This document shows, piece by piece, positions 57,177 to 64,000 of a stretch of 64,000 bases of DNA. The DNA is taken from the NCBI GenBank assembly GCA_036746695.1, contig DAIODP010000001.1, forward strand, positions 868,001 through 932,000, read 5' to 3'. The position numbers and the translations under genes were made by a program. The stretch comes from UBA3006 sp036746695. Its GTDB lineage: Bacteria; Actinomycetota; Acidimicrobiia; Acidimicrobiales; Ilumatobacteraceae. The notes under the pieces are model-generated. The model did not search any database and was not told the DNA's origin. It saw nothing but the letters and a program-made list of their open reading frames with translations. Position 1 is the first letter of the stretch, and every line of letters starts with the position of its first letter.

Positions 57177-58249
57177 GCAGTGTCTGGAACAAAATAGTTG
57201 GCCAACATAAGGCAGTCGAACGCCTCCAACAACTTGCTATCAATAACGTTCATGCATTTCTCTTCATCGGCCCCGAAGGGTGCGGCAAAGAAGACGCGGC
57301 TCGTGCATTTGCATCTGTGCTCATCACCGGCAGCGACAACGAAAACAGCCGCGAAGCCGATCTCATCACCCGCGGCGCGTTCGCCGACGTTGTCGAAGTA
57401 CTGCGCGAAGGTGCCGCCGTCGACAAAGACGAGGCCGAAGAAATCATTCGCCTAGCCAGCACCACACCAACCGAGAGCAACGTAAAAGTCGTCATCATCC
57501 ATGAAGTGCATCTCATGCGCGACTCGGCCGCAGCCCGTCTTCTCAAAACAATCGAGGAGCCATCAGAAAAAGTCATCTTCATTTTGCTTGCCGATCAACT
57601 CGTGCCATCACTTGCCACCATCAACTCGCGTTGCGTCGTCGTCAACTTCATGCGCCTCACCAACGAGATCATCTCCGAAACACTTTGCAATGAGGGCGTA
57701 GAACAAGGTGTCGCAATTGCCGCCGCCAACGTCGCAGCCGGCAACCTACCCCGCGCACGTTTGCTTGCCGCCGACGAACGCCTTGCCCACCGTCAAGAAG
57801 CCTTCGCTTCTGTTCCCTTCCGTCTGGACGGCGCCGGCTCCACCGTCGCAAACATCGTGGACGAACTCTTTGACCGCATAGATGAAGCCTCCACGCCACT
57901 CGTCGAACAACAAGCACTCGAACTCAAAGAACTAGAGGCCCGCGTTTCACTCACGGGCGAACGCGGCAGTGGGCGCAAGGCATTGCAAGATCGTCACAAG
58001 CGCCAACTGCGCAAGTTCAATACCGACGAACTTCGTAGCGGCCTTGCAACGGTGGCAGCCACATACCACGCACAGATCATTGCTCAGCCGCCTCACCCCA
58101 ATGCAGATAAATACATGGACGCCGTCCATCGCATCCACAAGACAATGGGCACGCTTGGTCTCAACGTCAACGAGAAACTTGCGCTACAGGCACTCTTCTT
58201 GCAATGTCCGTCGCTCATGATGATGGCTCGACTCGCGCCAGTAAACTAA
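57173..58249 (+). CDS. holB: DNA polymerase III delta' subunit
   Basis: Clamp-loader subunit. 358 residues from ATG 57173 (ATGA with tmk): WNKIVGQHKAVERLQQLAIN, AFLFIGPEGCGKEDAARAFA (P-loop-like), VKVVIIHEVHLMRDSAAARL, LKTIEEPSEKVIFILLADQL and LATINSRCVVVNF. The SRC motif of clamp-loader ATPases is visible; the classical zinc-module Cys of gamma/delta' are missing. The tmk-holB order is common in bacteria. Confidence 0.92.
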   Translation: MSSVWNKIVGQHKAVERLQQLAINNVHAFLFIGPEGCGKEDAARAFASVLITGSDNENSREADLITRGAFADVVEVLREGAAVDKDEAEEIIRLASTTPTESNVKVVIIHEVHLMRDSAAARLLKTIEEPSEKVIFILLADQLVPSLATINSRCVVVNFMRLTNEIISETLCNEGVEQGVAIAAANVAAGNLPRARLLAADERLAHRQEAFASVPFRLDGAGSTVANIVDELFDRIDEASTPLVEQQALELKELEARVSLTGERGSGRKALQDRHKRQLRKFNTDELRSGLATVAATYHAQIIAQPPHPNADKYMDAVHRIHKTMGTLGLNVNEKLALQALFLQCPSLMMMARLAPVN

Positions 58250-58263
58250 CAATCCAATTACCC

Positions 58264-58338
58264 GCCCAGGTAGCTCAGGGGTAGAGCAACGCACTCGTAA
58301 TGCGTAGGTCGTGAGTTCGATTCTCATCTTGGGCTCCA
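58264..58338 (+). tRNA. tRNA-Thr (anticodon CGT)
   Basis: Cloverleaf by eye: acceptor GCCCAGG with CTTGGGC, D-arm with AGCTCAGGGGTAGAGCA, anticodon stem ACGCA/TGCGT around CTCGTAA, T-arm GTGAG-TTCGATT-CTCAT, discriminator T and an encoded CCA (58336-58338). One G-T pair in the acceptor stem. Confidence 0.93.
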
Positions 58339-58417
58339 GCGCGAAGCACTTTGCTGCTCGGGTTACCTCTTTTCACGAATAGCGCCTGTTCATCTATATA
58401 TGCGCTAGAAACGCTGT

Positions 58418-59431
58418 ATGAAATTTCGCCTTTCCCTGTTGTCACTTGTCCTCGCCGGAGCAGCGGTTGTCCCTTCGAACTCGGCTTCTGCACTTCCATC
58501 TGCACTACCCAAGTGCCCAACGGCAAAGTTTCTAGATTTGTCAAAGTCCAAGGGTGCCGGCGCCGGCTATGCCAAGCCATCCTCAAAAGTCACATGCACA
58601 ACGTCGGAAGTTGTGGTGACAACAAACAACATGATTAGTTTTCCCTTCATTAATAAAACACCGCACACACTGGCGCCACAAAACTTGGTAGTGAAATTTC
58701 CTCGCGATCCAAAAGTTGCAGCAGCACCAACGAAAATCGTTAATCAACTTGGCACGATGTGTATTACGGTTTCGGGTTTGTTGTTCTACGGCGCAACGGA
58801 AGGCCCAGTTCCAACCGAGTCGGCATGGGGAGACCCGTACTACAACAAAATGTTGGACACCTGCGGCGGCCATGCCGGCCCACAAAATGAGTACCACTAC
58901 CACGTACTTCTCACCATTGCATTGTGCAATTTGAAGAACACCGGAATCATTGCTTATGCCATTGATGGTTTCCCTGTTTATGGTCCAACTGGTTGCTTGG
59001 ATGTTAAGTGCACAAAGAAGGCGCAAATGACTTCGGGCTATGTGCAAACGGGAGACCCAACAAAAAATGTGTGGAGCGCATATTCATTTAAGGCCTCAAC
59101 AAGTAAAACAGTGCTCGATGAATGCAACGGTCGTATTCAACCCGATGGCACCTACGGATATCACGCAACGTTGACATTCCCCTACATCGTTGGTTGTCTC
59201 AAGGGAACACCAAAAACTCAATCAGGTGCGGCAGCCGCACCTATGCCACCAATGGGTGGAAACAACCAGCAGCCACCGCAGGGCGGCAATGGACAACCAC
59301 CTCCTCCCCCGGGCGGAGTTGGCGGGCCTCCACCTGGCGGAAAGGGTGCTCCACCTTCAACCGTGAAATCAAATTCGGTTGAGTCGCTCAGTGTGAACCA
59401 CTTCGCTGCTATTTATTGCACCCTGCTGTAG
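58418..59431 (+). CDS. exported YHYH-domain protein with Pro/Gly-rich tail
   Basis: 337 residues. Signal peptide to about residue 26 (LSLVLAGAAVVPSNSASA). The YHYH domain is clear: MLDTCGGHAGPQNEYHYHVL, then IAYAIDGFPVYGPTG and PDGTYGYHATLTFPYIVGC. Several Cys suggest disulfides. Residues ~270-315 are a Pro/Gly/Gln stretch (PPQGGNGQPPPPPGGVGG). The role of YHYH proteins is unknown; they are often exported and near metal or light-related genes in other organisms. TAGAAA lies 6 bases before ATG 58418, a near-match to the leaderless pattern. Confidence 0.85.
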   Translation: MKFRLSLLSLVLAGAAVVPSNSASALPSALPKCPTAKFLDLSKSKGAGAGYAKPSSKVTCTTSEVVVTTNNMISFPFINKTPHTLAPQNLVVKFPRDPKVAAAPTKIVNQLGTMCITVSGLLFYGATEGPVPTESAWGDPYYNKMLDTCGGHAGPQNEYHYHVLLTIALCNLKNTGIIAYAIDGFPVYGPTGCLDVKCTKKAQMTSGYVQTGDPTKNVWSAYSFKASTSKTVLDECNGRIQPDGTYGYHATLTFPYIVGCLKGTPKTQSGAAAAPMPPMGGNNQQPPQGGNGQPPPPPGGVGGPPPGGKGAPPSTVKSNSVESLSVNHFAAIYCTLL

Positions 59432-59582
59432 ATGATTGATCAGAATATAGAGACAAAGCTTCGACTATTCCTGAATCGAATTTTGTTTTGGTGTAAAGTG
59501 GGCAACGAAAAAACTTTTGCAATGAGTGACTGACTTAATAGTTTAATTCAAAGAACTAGTACTGAAGTCAGACTCCAAACAA
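59432..59582. other. AT-rich spacer without recognisable gene
   Basis: I see no open frame, RNA fold or repeat that I can support here. Composition turns visibly AT-richer than the DNA before it. Confidence 0.5.
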
Positions 59583-59842
59583 GTGCCAAAAAGCGACGAG
59601 CGAATAGGGAATTTTTGGAATTGCTTGTTCAATTGGGATTTGGGTCCTTACTGGAATGATGAAGGTTTAAAATATTGACCGAATCAGAAGTCGCTGATGC
59701 TGAACGTCTTTGCTAATGAGCGCCACTCCTTTTATAAGGAGAGCCTGCCAAGTACGCTGAACAAATGGCCTTTGAACACGGGAATACTGCTCATGGTCAT
59801 TGGCAACCCTCTAAGGTGACGCAAGAAACAGGCGGAGTTTGA
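59583..59842 (+). pseudogene. decayed remnant of an unidentified protein gene
   Basis: Four protein-like stretches succeed one another in shifting frames: NFWNCLFNWDLGPYWNDEGL then KY and a stop at 59676-59678; LTESEVADAERLC ending at TAA; ANERHSFYKESLPSTLNKWP from 59712; and MAFEHGNTAHGHWQPSKVTQ then ETGGV, TGA at 59840-59842. Together they read as one C-terminal region broken by at least three frameshifts. I cannot name the family. It ends one base before the glycosyltransferase ATG, so it was once the upstream gene of that unit. Confidence 0.6.
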
Positions 59843-59843
59843 G

Positions 59844-60578
59844 ATGCCGCACATTGGAATTTTGATTGTGGCTTATAACGCCGAGACGACACTAGAAAGC
59901 GTCCTTTCTCGTATCCCAACAGAGTTCATTTCTTCAATCTCAGTCATATTGATCTGTGATGATGCAAGCCAAGATGCCACCTTTTCGGTTGGTCAGCAAG
60001 TTCAACAAATGCGTCCTGACTTGCCAATTACATTGATTCGACACCCCGTGAATCTTGGCTATGGCGGCAACCAAAAGGTTGGTTACCGATGGATGATCGA
60101 CAACAATATTGATGTTGTCGTTCTGTTACATGGTGATGGGCAATACGCCCCCGAGTATTTGCCCAAAATGGTTGAGCCCATCACTACTGGAGCAGCCGAT
60201 GTGGTGTTTGGCTCCCGCATGATGACTCCGGGAACCGCACTAAAGGGAGGAATGCCGAAATACAAATTTGTTGGCAACAAAATTCTTACTTTTTGGCAGA
60301 ACCGAATGGCACAGGTTCGCTTAAGTGAATGGCACAGCGGTTACCGCGCGTACTCAACAAAAGCGCTTTCGAAAACTGTGTTTGAAAAAAATGCGGATTA
60401 CTTCGACTTTGACACAGAAATTATTCTGCAAATGATTGAAGCAAAGCAGCGAATGGTGGAGATCCCAATCCCGACTTTCTACGGAGATGAACTTTCGCGA
60501 GTAAACGGAATCAAATACGGTTGGCGCGTTGCACGACACACTACGTTGTGGCGCTTGAAGAAATTACAACGTGGCTAA
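59844..60578 (+). CDS. family 2 glycosyltransferase (dolichyl/polyprenyl-phosphate sugar synthase-like)
   Basis: 244 residues. IGILIVAYNAETTLESVLSR, DDASQDATF, RHPVNLGYGGNQKVGYRWMI, LLHGDGQYAPEYLPKMVEPI (DxD-type DGQ) and SEWHSGYRAYSTKAL are the GT2 core. The C-terminus ends without membrane helices, so a soluble or peripheral enzyme. It overlaps the next gene by 8 bases. AT-rich codon use differs from the housekeeping genes to the left. Confidence 0.88.
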   Translation: MPHIGILIVAYNAETTLESVLSRIPTEFISSISVILICDDASQDATFSVGQQVQQMRPDLPITLIRHPVNLGYGGNQKVGYRWMIDNNIDVVVLLHGDGQYAPEYLPKMVEPITTGAADVVFGSRMMTPGTALKGGMPKYKFVGNKILTFWQNRMAQVRLSEWHSGYRAYSTKALSKTVFEKNADYFDFDTEIILQMIEAKQRMVEIPIPTFYGDELSRVNGIKYGWRVARHTTLWRLKKLQRG

Positions 60579-62898
60579 GTCCGTTATATCAATTTCATTT
60601 AAAGAATTAGTAGTTGCTACCGCCCTGCTGTTCGGAGCATTTCTGCTTTGCGAAGTTCCCCCAATTGTTTCGGCTATTTGTTCCGTAGTGGTGGCGATAC
60701 AGACGTTTACAGGAATGGCTCTATACCAACGCTACTTGGGCTCTGAGCGCACTCACGTTGTAGAGGTATTTACTCTGGGCTTTGCGCTGGGTTCAGCATT
60801 GGCTGTGTTAAGCGCTTTGATACTACGTCCTGTTGTTGACCCGTCATTTGGTTGGCTTTTTCCAACGATCGTACTTGCGGTCTACAACACAAAAAGGCCT
60901 TTAGATGTTGACTTACGAGCAAATTCTTGTTTGCAAATGAGTTCGCCCGAGGTTGTCGCGGTCGTATCAATCGCATTTTTGTACTTGGCTCAAGATTCAC
61001 ACTGGCCGACGGCAATCGCAACTACCGGACTTTGCATCTACTCTCTGCTTGTTTGGCGAATCGAATCAATGATCTTGATGATTCTTGTTCGAATAGCACT
61101 AGTCGCTGGGGCTTTTGCAGCACTGGTTGCAGGTGTACATGACAGACCCCCATTTTGGGACTATCTCGCGGATGACTTTCGCGTGTTCGAATCCCTTTCC
61201 AGATCGATCTTGAATTTTGGACCGCAAGACCAATACGGCACCTTAGGAACCATCGGAGCCCAATATCACTTTTTCACCTACGCCTATTCGGGTTTACTCG
61301 ACCGAGTTTCTAGTGCGTCAACATTCATCGTTCTCAACCGAGTGATGCTGATATTGACTGCACTGATGTTGAGCAGTATCATATGGGCGTTTATAAAACG
61401 TGACGGCGGAACAAACCGTATTGTGAACCTGCTGTTAGCTGGAATGTTTCCGCTTTTTTTTGATTACTCATTTACATCCCCTTCATTCGTTTTTGGTTTG
61501 TTTTTCTACCTTTCTGGAATCTATTTCTGGACAGATCAGAGAACCAAAACTCGCCTGCCAATTCGTATGTTGGTTGGTTTTATACTCACGGCGGTCGTGT
61601 TAACGACGAAGATATCCAACATGCCTGTAGTGCTTAGTGGATTAATGCTGTTGTCCCTTTACGCACTAGTTGTTCGTCCTATCTGGCGAAATACAGCGAT
61701 AATCAATTTCGTAGTGACGTTTTTAACCTCAAGTATTTATTTCGCCCTTTTCTTAGCCAATGGGCGAACAGGTTCGCAGTTAAATTCGATGTACCCGTTC
61801 GGTTGGGCTCGAAGAATTGCGGGTGATTTAATCACTATTAGCGAGGCCTCTATTCGAGTCTTGGCCAGCATCATGTACACCTCGCTCTATTTGGTCCTAC
61901 CTATGGTCGCAGTCATCTACTTTCTACTCAAACGACGAAATTCTCATTCTTCCTTACTTCTTATTTCAATTCCTGCACTTCCACTCGTCGTGCTAACGGC
62001 GCTGTTTGGCGGCGCTGATGCCAGTGGCTACTTTGTCACGTCTTGCCTAGGTGTTCTCAACGTTGTACTCATTGTAAATCTTTCAAAATTCTTCTCCGGA
62101 TTCAACTGGGCCGACAAAAGAAATAGTCAAATCCTCATATTTGCATTCCTCGCAGGCATTACAGGCATAGCTTCACAACAATTAGTTTCTTATTTCAATG
62201 GTGGAACCGCAAATGAGATCTTGATTCGATCATTTCTGAAGTCGCATTGGGTTACTGCGCTGCTACTTACGATCATTTGGTTCGCGATATTAAAATTAGT
62301 CAATCTTGATCGAAAAATTCCTTTCATTGTTGCTTTCGTTGCTGCAGAGCTATTGGCATTTGCGTCGGTCGAAGCAATGAATCTTGACCGTCTAACAAAA
62401 GGTTCCGAATTGGGTGTTGAAGAAGCGTCCACCGCGCTTGGAACAAATGATGAGATTTTTGTTGGAACCTGGATTAGAAACAACACTGAATTGTCTGCAA
62501 TCATTGCGACTAACCACTTCTGTGGGGCTGCTTGTTCTGGCGAAAACTGGTTCGAAAATGATTTTAAGAATCTTGACGATTCATATATTTTCCCGTCAAG
62601 CCCAACAGGTTATGGAACATTTAACTTTATTTTGTCTGTTTACGCAGAACGTCGATTCTTTGTCGAAGGAACCCGTTTTCTGCTGGTAAACGGAATGCCT
62701 AAAGAGTTGGTCCGAGAACGGATGAACTTGGTGCTTGAATTTGCTAACACACCGGATTCAGAAAATCTGCGTTTACTTCAAGAAAAGGGGGTTAGCTACT
62801 TCGTTGTAAATAAGGAATCAACTTCTGTCCGAAATTGGAAGGATCTCGCCACTACAAGATATGAAAATGAGACATTCATAGTTCTTGAATTACTGTAA
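60571..62898 (+). CDS. large polytopic membrane protein, GT-C-like architecture
   Basis: 775 residues from GTG 60571. About 14-16 hydrophobic segments run to ~residue 610; a loop after the early helices has ADDFRVFESLSRSILNFGPQ, and a C-terminal soluble part (about 620-775) holds IRNNTELSAIIATNHFCGAA. Layout (many helices then an outer domain) is that of lipid-linked-sugar glycosyltransferases or O-antigen-type proteins, but I see no decisive catalytic motif. Paired with the GT2 enzyme, so likely in surface glycan assembly. Base composition is clearly AT-rich. Confidence 0.75.
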   Translation: MAKSVISISFKELVVATALLFGAFLLCEVPPIVSAICSVVVAIQTFTGMALYQRYLGSERTHVVEVFTLGFALGSALAVLSALILRPVVDPSFGWLFPTIVLAVYNTKRPLDVDLRANSCLQMSSPEVVAVVSIAFLYLAQDSHWPTAIATTGLCIYSLLVWRIESMILMILVRIALVAGAFAALVAGVHDRPPFWDYLADDFRVFESLSRSILNFGPQDQYGTLGTIGAQYHFFTYAYSGLLDRVSSASTFIVLNRVMLILTALMLSSIIWAFIKRDGGTNRIVNLLLAGMFPLFFDYSFTSPSFVFGLFFYLSGIYFWTDQRTKTRLPIRMLVGFILTAVVLTTKISNMPVVLSGLMLLSLYALVVRPIWRNTAIINFVVTFLTSSIYFALFLANGRTGSQLNSMYPFGWARRIAGDLITISEASIRVLASIMYTSLYLVLPMVAVIYFLLKRRNSHSSLLLISIPALPLVVLTALFGGADASGYFVTSCLGVLNVVLIVNLSKFFSGFNWADKRNSQILIFAFLAGITGIASQQLVSYFNGGTANEILIRSFLKSHWVTALLLTIIWFAILKLVNLDRKIPFIVAFVAAELLAFASVEAMNLDRLTKGSELGVEEASTALGTNDEIFVGTWIRNNTELSAIIATNHFCGAACSGENWFENDFKNLDDSYIFPSSPTGYGTFNFILSVYAERRFFVEGTRFLLVNGMPKELVRERMNLVLEFANTPDSENLRLLQEKGVSYFVVNKESTSVRNWKDLATTRYENETFIVLELL

Positions 62899-62914
62899 AT
62901 TTTGACCAGCCTGT

Positions 62915-63436
62915 ATGAGCGACTTTCCTGCATTCCCAAAGAACGATTTCTCTGACGTTCTCTCCGCCAATGAATCATTCGTCCAGGGCTTTCAGCATTC
63001 GGAACTGACCGGCACAGCGCGTAAGGGGTTGGCAATTATTACCTGCATGGATTCGCGCATTAACCCACTTGCGGTTGTTGGCATGCAGGCTGGTGACGCC
63101 AAGATTCTGCGTAACGCAGGTGCTCGAGTAACGGACGACGTGTTGCGAACGCTCGTCTTGGCTTCTTACCTTCTCGGCGTAAATCGTGTTCTCGTGATGC
63201 CACACACCGACTGCCGAATGGCTCGTGATGATGAGGCCACTATTCACGCAACCATCAAAGAGCAGCATGGTGTGGACACAACAAGTTTGGAATTTCGTAC
63301 AGTTTCCGATCAGCGTGCGGCCCTTGCGACAGACGTCAAGAGCATTCGGGAATACCCACTCTTGCAACGCGGTGTTTCGGTGGCTGGCGCTATATATAAC
63401 GTCTCAACCGGCAAGTTGGAGCCTATAGATTGTTAA
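62915..63436 (+). CDS. beta-class carbonic anhydrase
   Basis: 173 residues. Zinc ligands and dyad: IITCMDSRINPL (CxDSR) and MPHTDCRMA (HxxC), with AGDAKILRNAGARVTDDVLR between. Interconverts CO2 and bicarbonate. Close in look to the small mycobacterial Rv1284-type enzymes. It sits between two membrane-protein genes of the glycan region but its composition is more like the core genes, so it may be an old resident. Confidence 0.92.
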   Translation: MSDFPAFPKNDFSDVLSANESFVQGFQHSELTGTARKGLAIITCMDSRINPLAVVGMQAGDAKILRNAGARVTDDVLRTLVLASYLLGVNRVLVMPHTDCRMARDDEATIHATIKEQHGVDTTSLEFRTVSDQRAALATDVKSIREYPLLQRGVSVAGAIYNVSTGKLEPIDC

Positions 63437-63441
63437 ACAGT

Positions 63442-64000
63442 ATGTACCGTCGCTGGCTCAACAATTCGTTGCTTCGGTTTCTAGCGTTGTCGGCGCTTTT
63501 GGGCTTGGTAATGTTATCCCGTATGCGTGGTGCGATTTTGCGCCTTACGCCAGATGCTTCTTATGACATTTTTTCTGAGGCACGAAATCAACCTCTCTCT
63601 TCAATCTTTTCGTTTGCTGATGGATATCTCAGTCTGTTGCCAAGAATGATGGCGCATGTCATCGTCATTGCGCCGATTGAGTACACGGCGTTGTTCAGCA
63701 TTTTCTTCACGTCACTTTTTTGGGTACTTGCTGGAGCCATCGTTGCCTATTGTGTGTATAGTGAGTTAAACAATGTTTACTGGGCGACGATTTCGGCGCT
63801 AATGGTTGCTCTTGCTCCAGGCGCAAGAGAAAGCAGTCTGGGAAATATCGGCAACGTTCGATGGCAAGTGTTCATCATGTTGGCTGTGGCTGGATCCAGT
63901 TTTGCATTTGTTGCAAAGTTTCCAAAAACATTTTTTTGCATTGCACTCATTACTGGCTTATCTCACCCACTTGCGGTTCTCGCAACAATTCCCATTCTGA
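63442..64000 (+). CDS. polytopic membrane protein, 3' end outside the window
   Basis: Open frame from ATG 63442 to the last base; no stop, so at least 186 residues. Starts MYRRWLNNSLLRFLALSALL, then SYDIFSEARNQPLSSIFSFA, TSLFWVLAGAIVAYCVYSEL and ESSLGNIGNVRWQVFIMLAV. Several membrane helices; the GNIGNVRW loop resembles one seen in membrane proteins of polysaccharide clusters (memory, unverified). TTG 63430 is an alternative start. Confidence 0.7.
   Translation, partial: MYRRWLNNSLLRFLALSALLGLVMLSRMRGAILRLTPDASYDIFSEARNQPLSSIFSFADGYLSLLPRMMAHVIVIAPIEYTALFSIFFTSLFWVLAGAIVAYCVYSELNNVYWATISALMVALAPGARESSLGNIGNVRWQVFIMLAVAGSSFAFVAKFPKTFFCIALITGLSHPLAVLATIPIL

Noticed and set aside
58264..58338. 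tRNA-Thr as an integration site
   Set aside because: I found no second copy of its 3' end, integrase or excisionase in the window, so it is only mentioned as a boundary.
1..64000. CRISPR arrays, insertion sequences, prophage genes, rRNA
   Set aside because: Looked for on both strands by eye; no repeat-spacer arrays, transposases, integrases, phage structural genes or rRNA sequence recognised.

Overview
The window reads as a chromosomal segment of an actinobacterium, most likely a planktonic member of class Acidimicrobiia (inference from gene content; G+C looks moderate, about mid-50s percent by eye, low for the phylum). Supporting content: a mycothiol glycosyltransferase (mshA) beside a YbjN-type gene, a rex-hemA-hemC-hemD-hemB-hemL operon, a GlnR-type atypical regulator, a mycobacterial-type SerC, an RsiG-type anti-sigma factor, an actinobacterial Tad locus with a short Flp-like pilin, and a TopA with a lysine-rich tail. 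Many genes are preceded by TANNNT with only 6-8 bases before the start codon, which is the layout of leaderless mRNAs.

Layout. 1-7.1 kb: truncated cytochrome c, an anchored exported protein, then the tetrapyrrole operon read leftward from rex. 7.2-10.4 kb: membrane protein, acyl-CoA ligase, a 27-residue membrane peptide and a SAM hydroxide adenosyltransferase with a structured ~155-nt leader. 10.6-14.4 kb (leftward): proC; mshA and the YbjN-type gene; moaD-like gene, rsiG and an XRE regulator. 14.4-18 kb: histidine phosphatase, MFS exporter, NadE. 18-21.3 kb: nitrogen block with type II and type I glutamine synthetases and glnR. 21.3-31.9 kb: GDT1-type transporter, guanine-type deaminase, a 51-residue membrane protein, RidA-like protein, Tat lipoprotein, ErpA, Mrp, Nudix, DMT transporter, NfeD-type protein, two ArsA-like ATPases and a receiver protein. 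32-37.5 kb: serC-serA, AI-2E-type permease, DUF2236 protein, class I amidotransferase. 37.5-38.7 kb: two related small-protein/nucleotidyltransferase modules placed tail to tail. 38.7-44.5 kb: HTH peptide, YcaQ glycosylase, cyclophilin, DksA-like peptide, Bax-inhibitor protein, sigma factor, psuK-psuG. 44.6-48.5 kb: compact Tad pilus locus plus a STAS protein. 48.5-53.8 kb: iron-sulfur photolyase, exported Gly/His-rich protein, two-component system, RsgA. 53.9-58.3 kb: topA-tmk-holB and tRNA-Thr. 58.4 kb to the end: YHYH protein, a decayed gene, a glycosyltransferase and large membrane proteins in visibly AT-richer DNA, with a beta-carbonic anhydrase between them; this part looks like a cell-surface polysaccharide region acquired or evolving separately.

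The points I think most deserve attention are: (a) a two-motif RsiG-like c-di-GMP-binding anti-sigma factor; (b) a leader RNA with mutually exclusive hairpins in front of the SAM hydroxide adenosyltransferase; (c) duplicated, convergent nucleotidyltransferase modules with matching leaderless promoters; (d) histone H1-like Lys/Ala/Pro tails on a glutamine synthetase and a RidA protein; (e) a Rex-type operator upstream of rex; (f) several small genes that simple gene callers would miss (9415-9498, 23255-23410, 38691-38858). All family assignments are by reading motifs; no searches were run.
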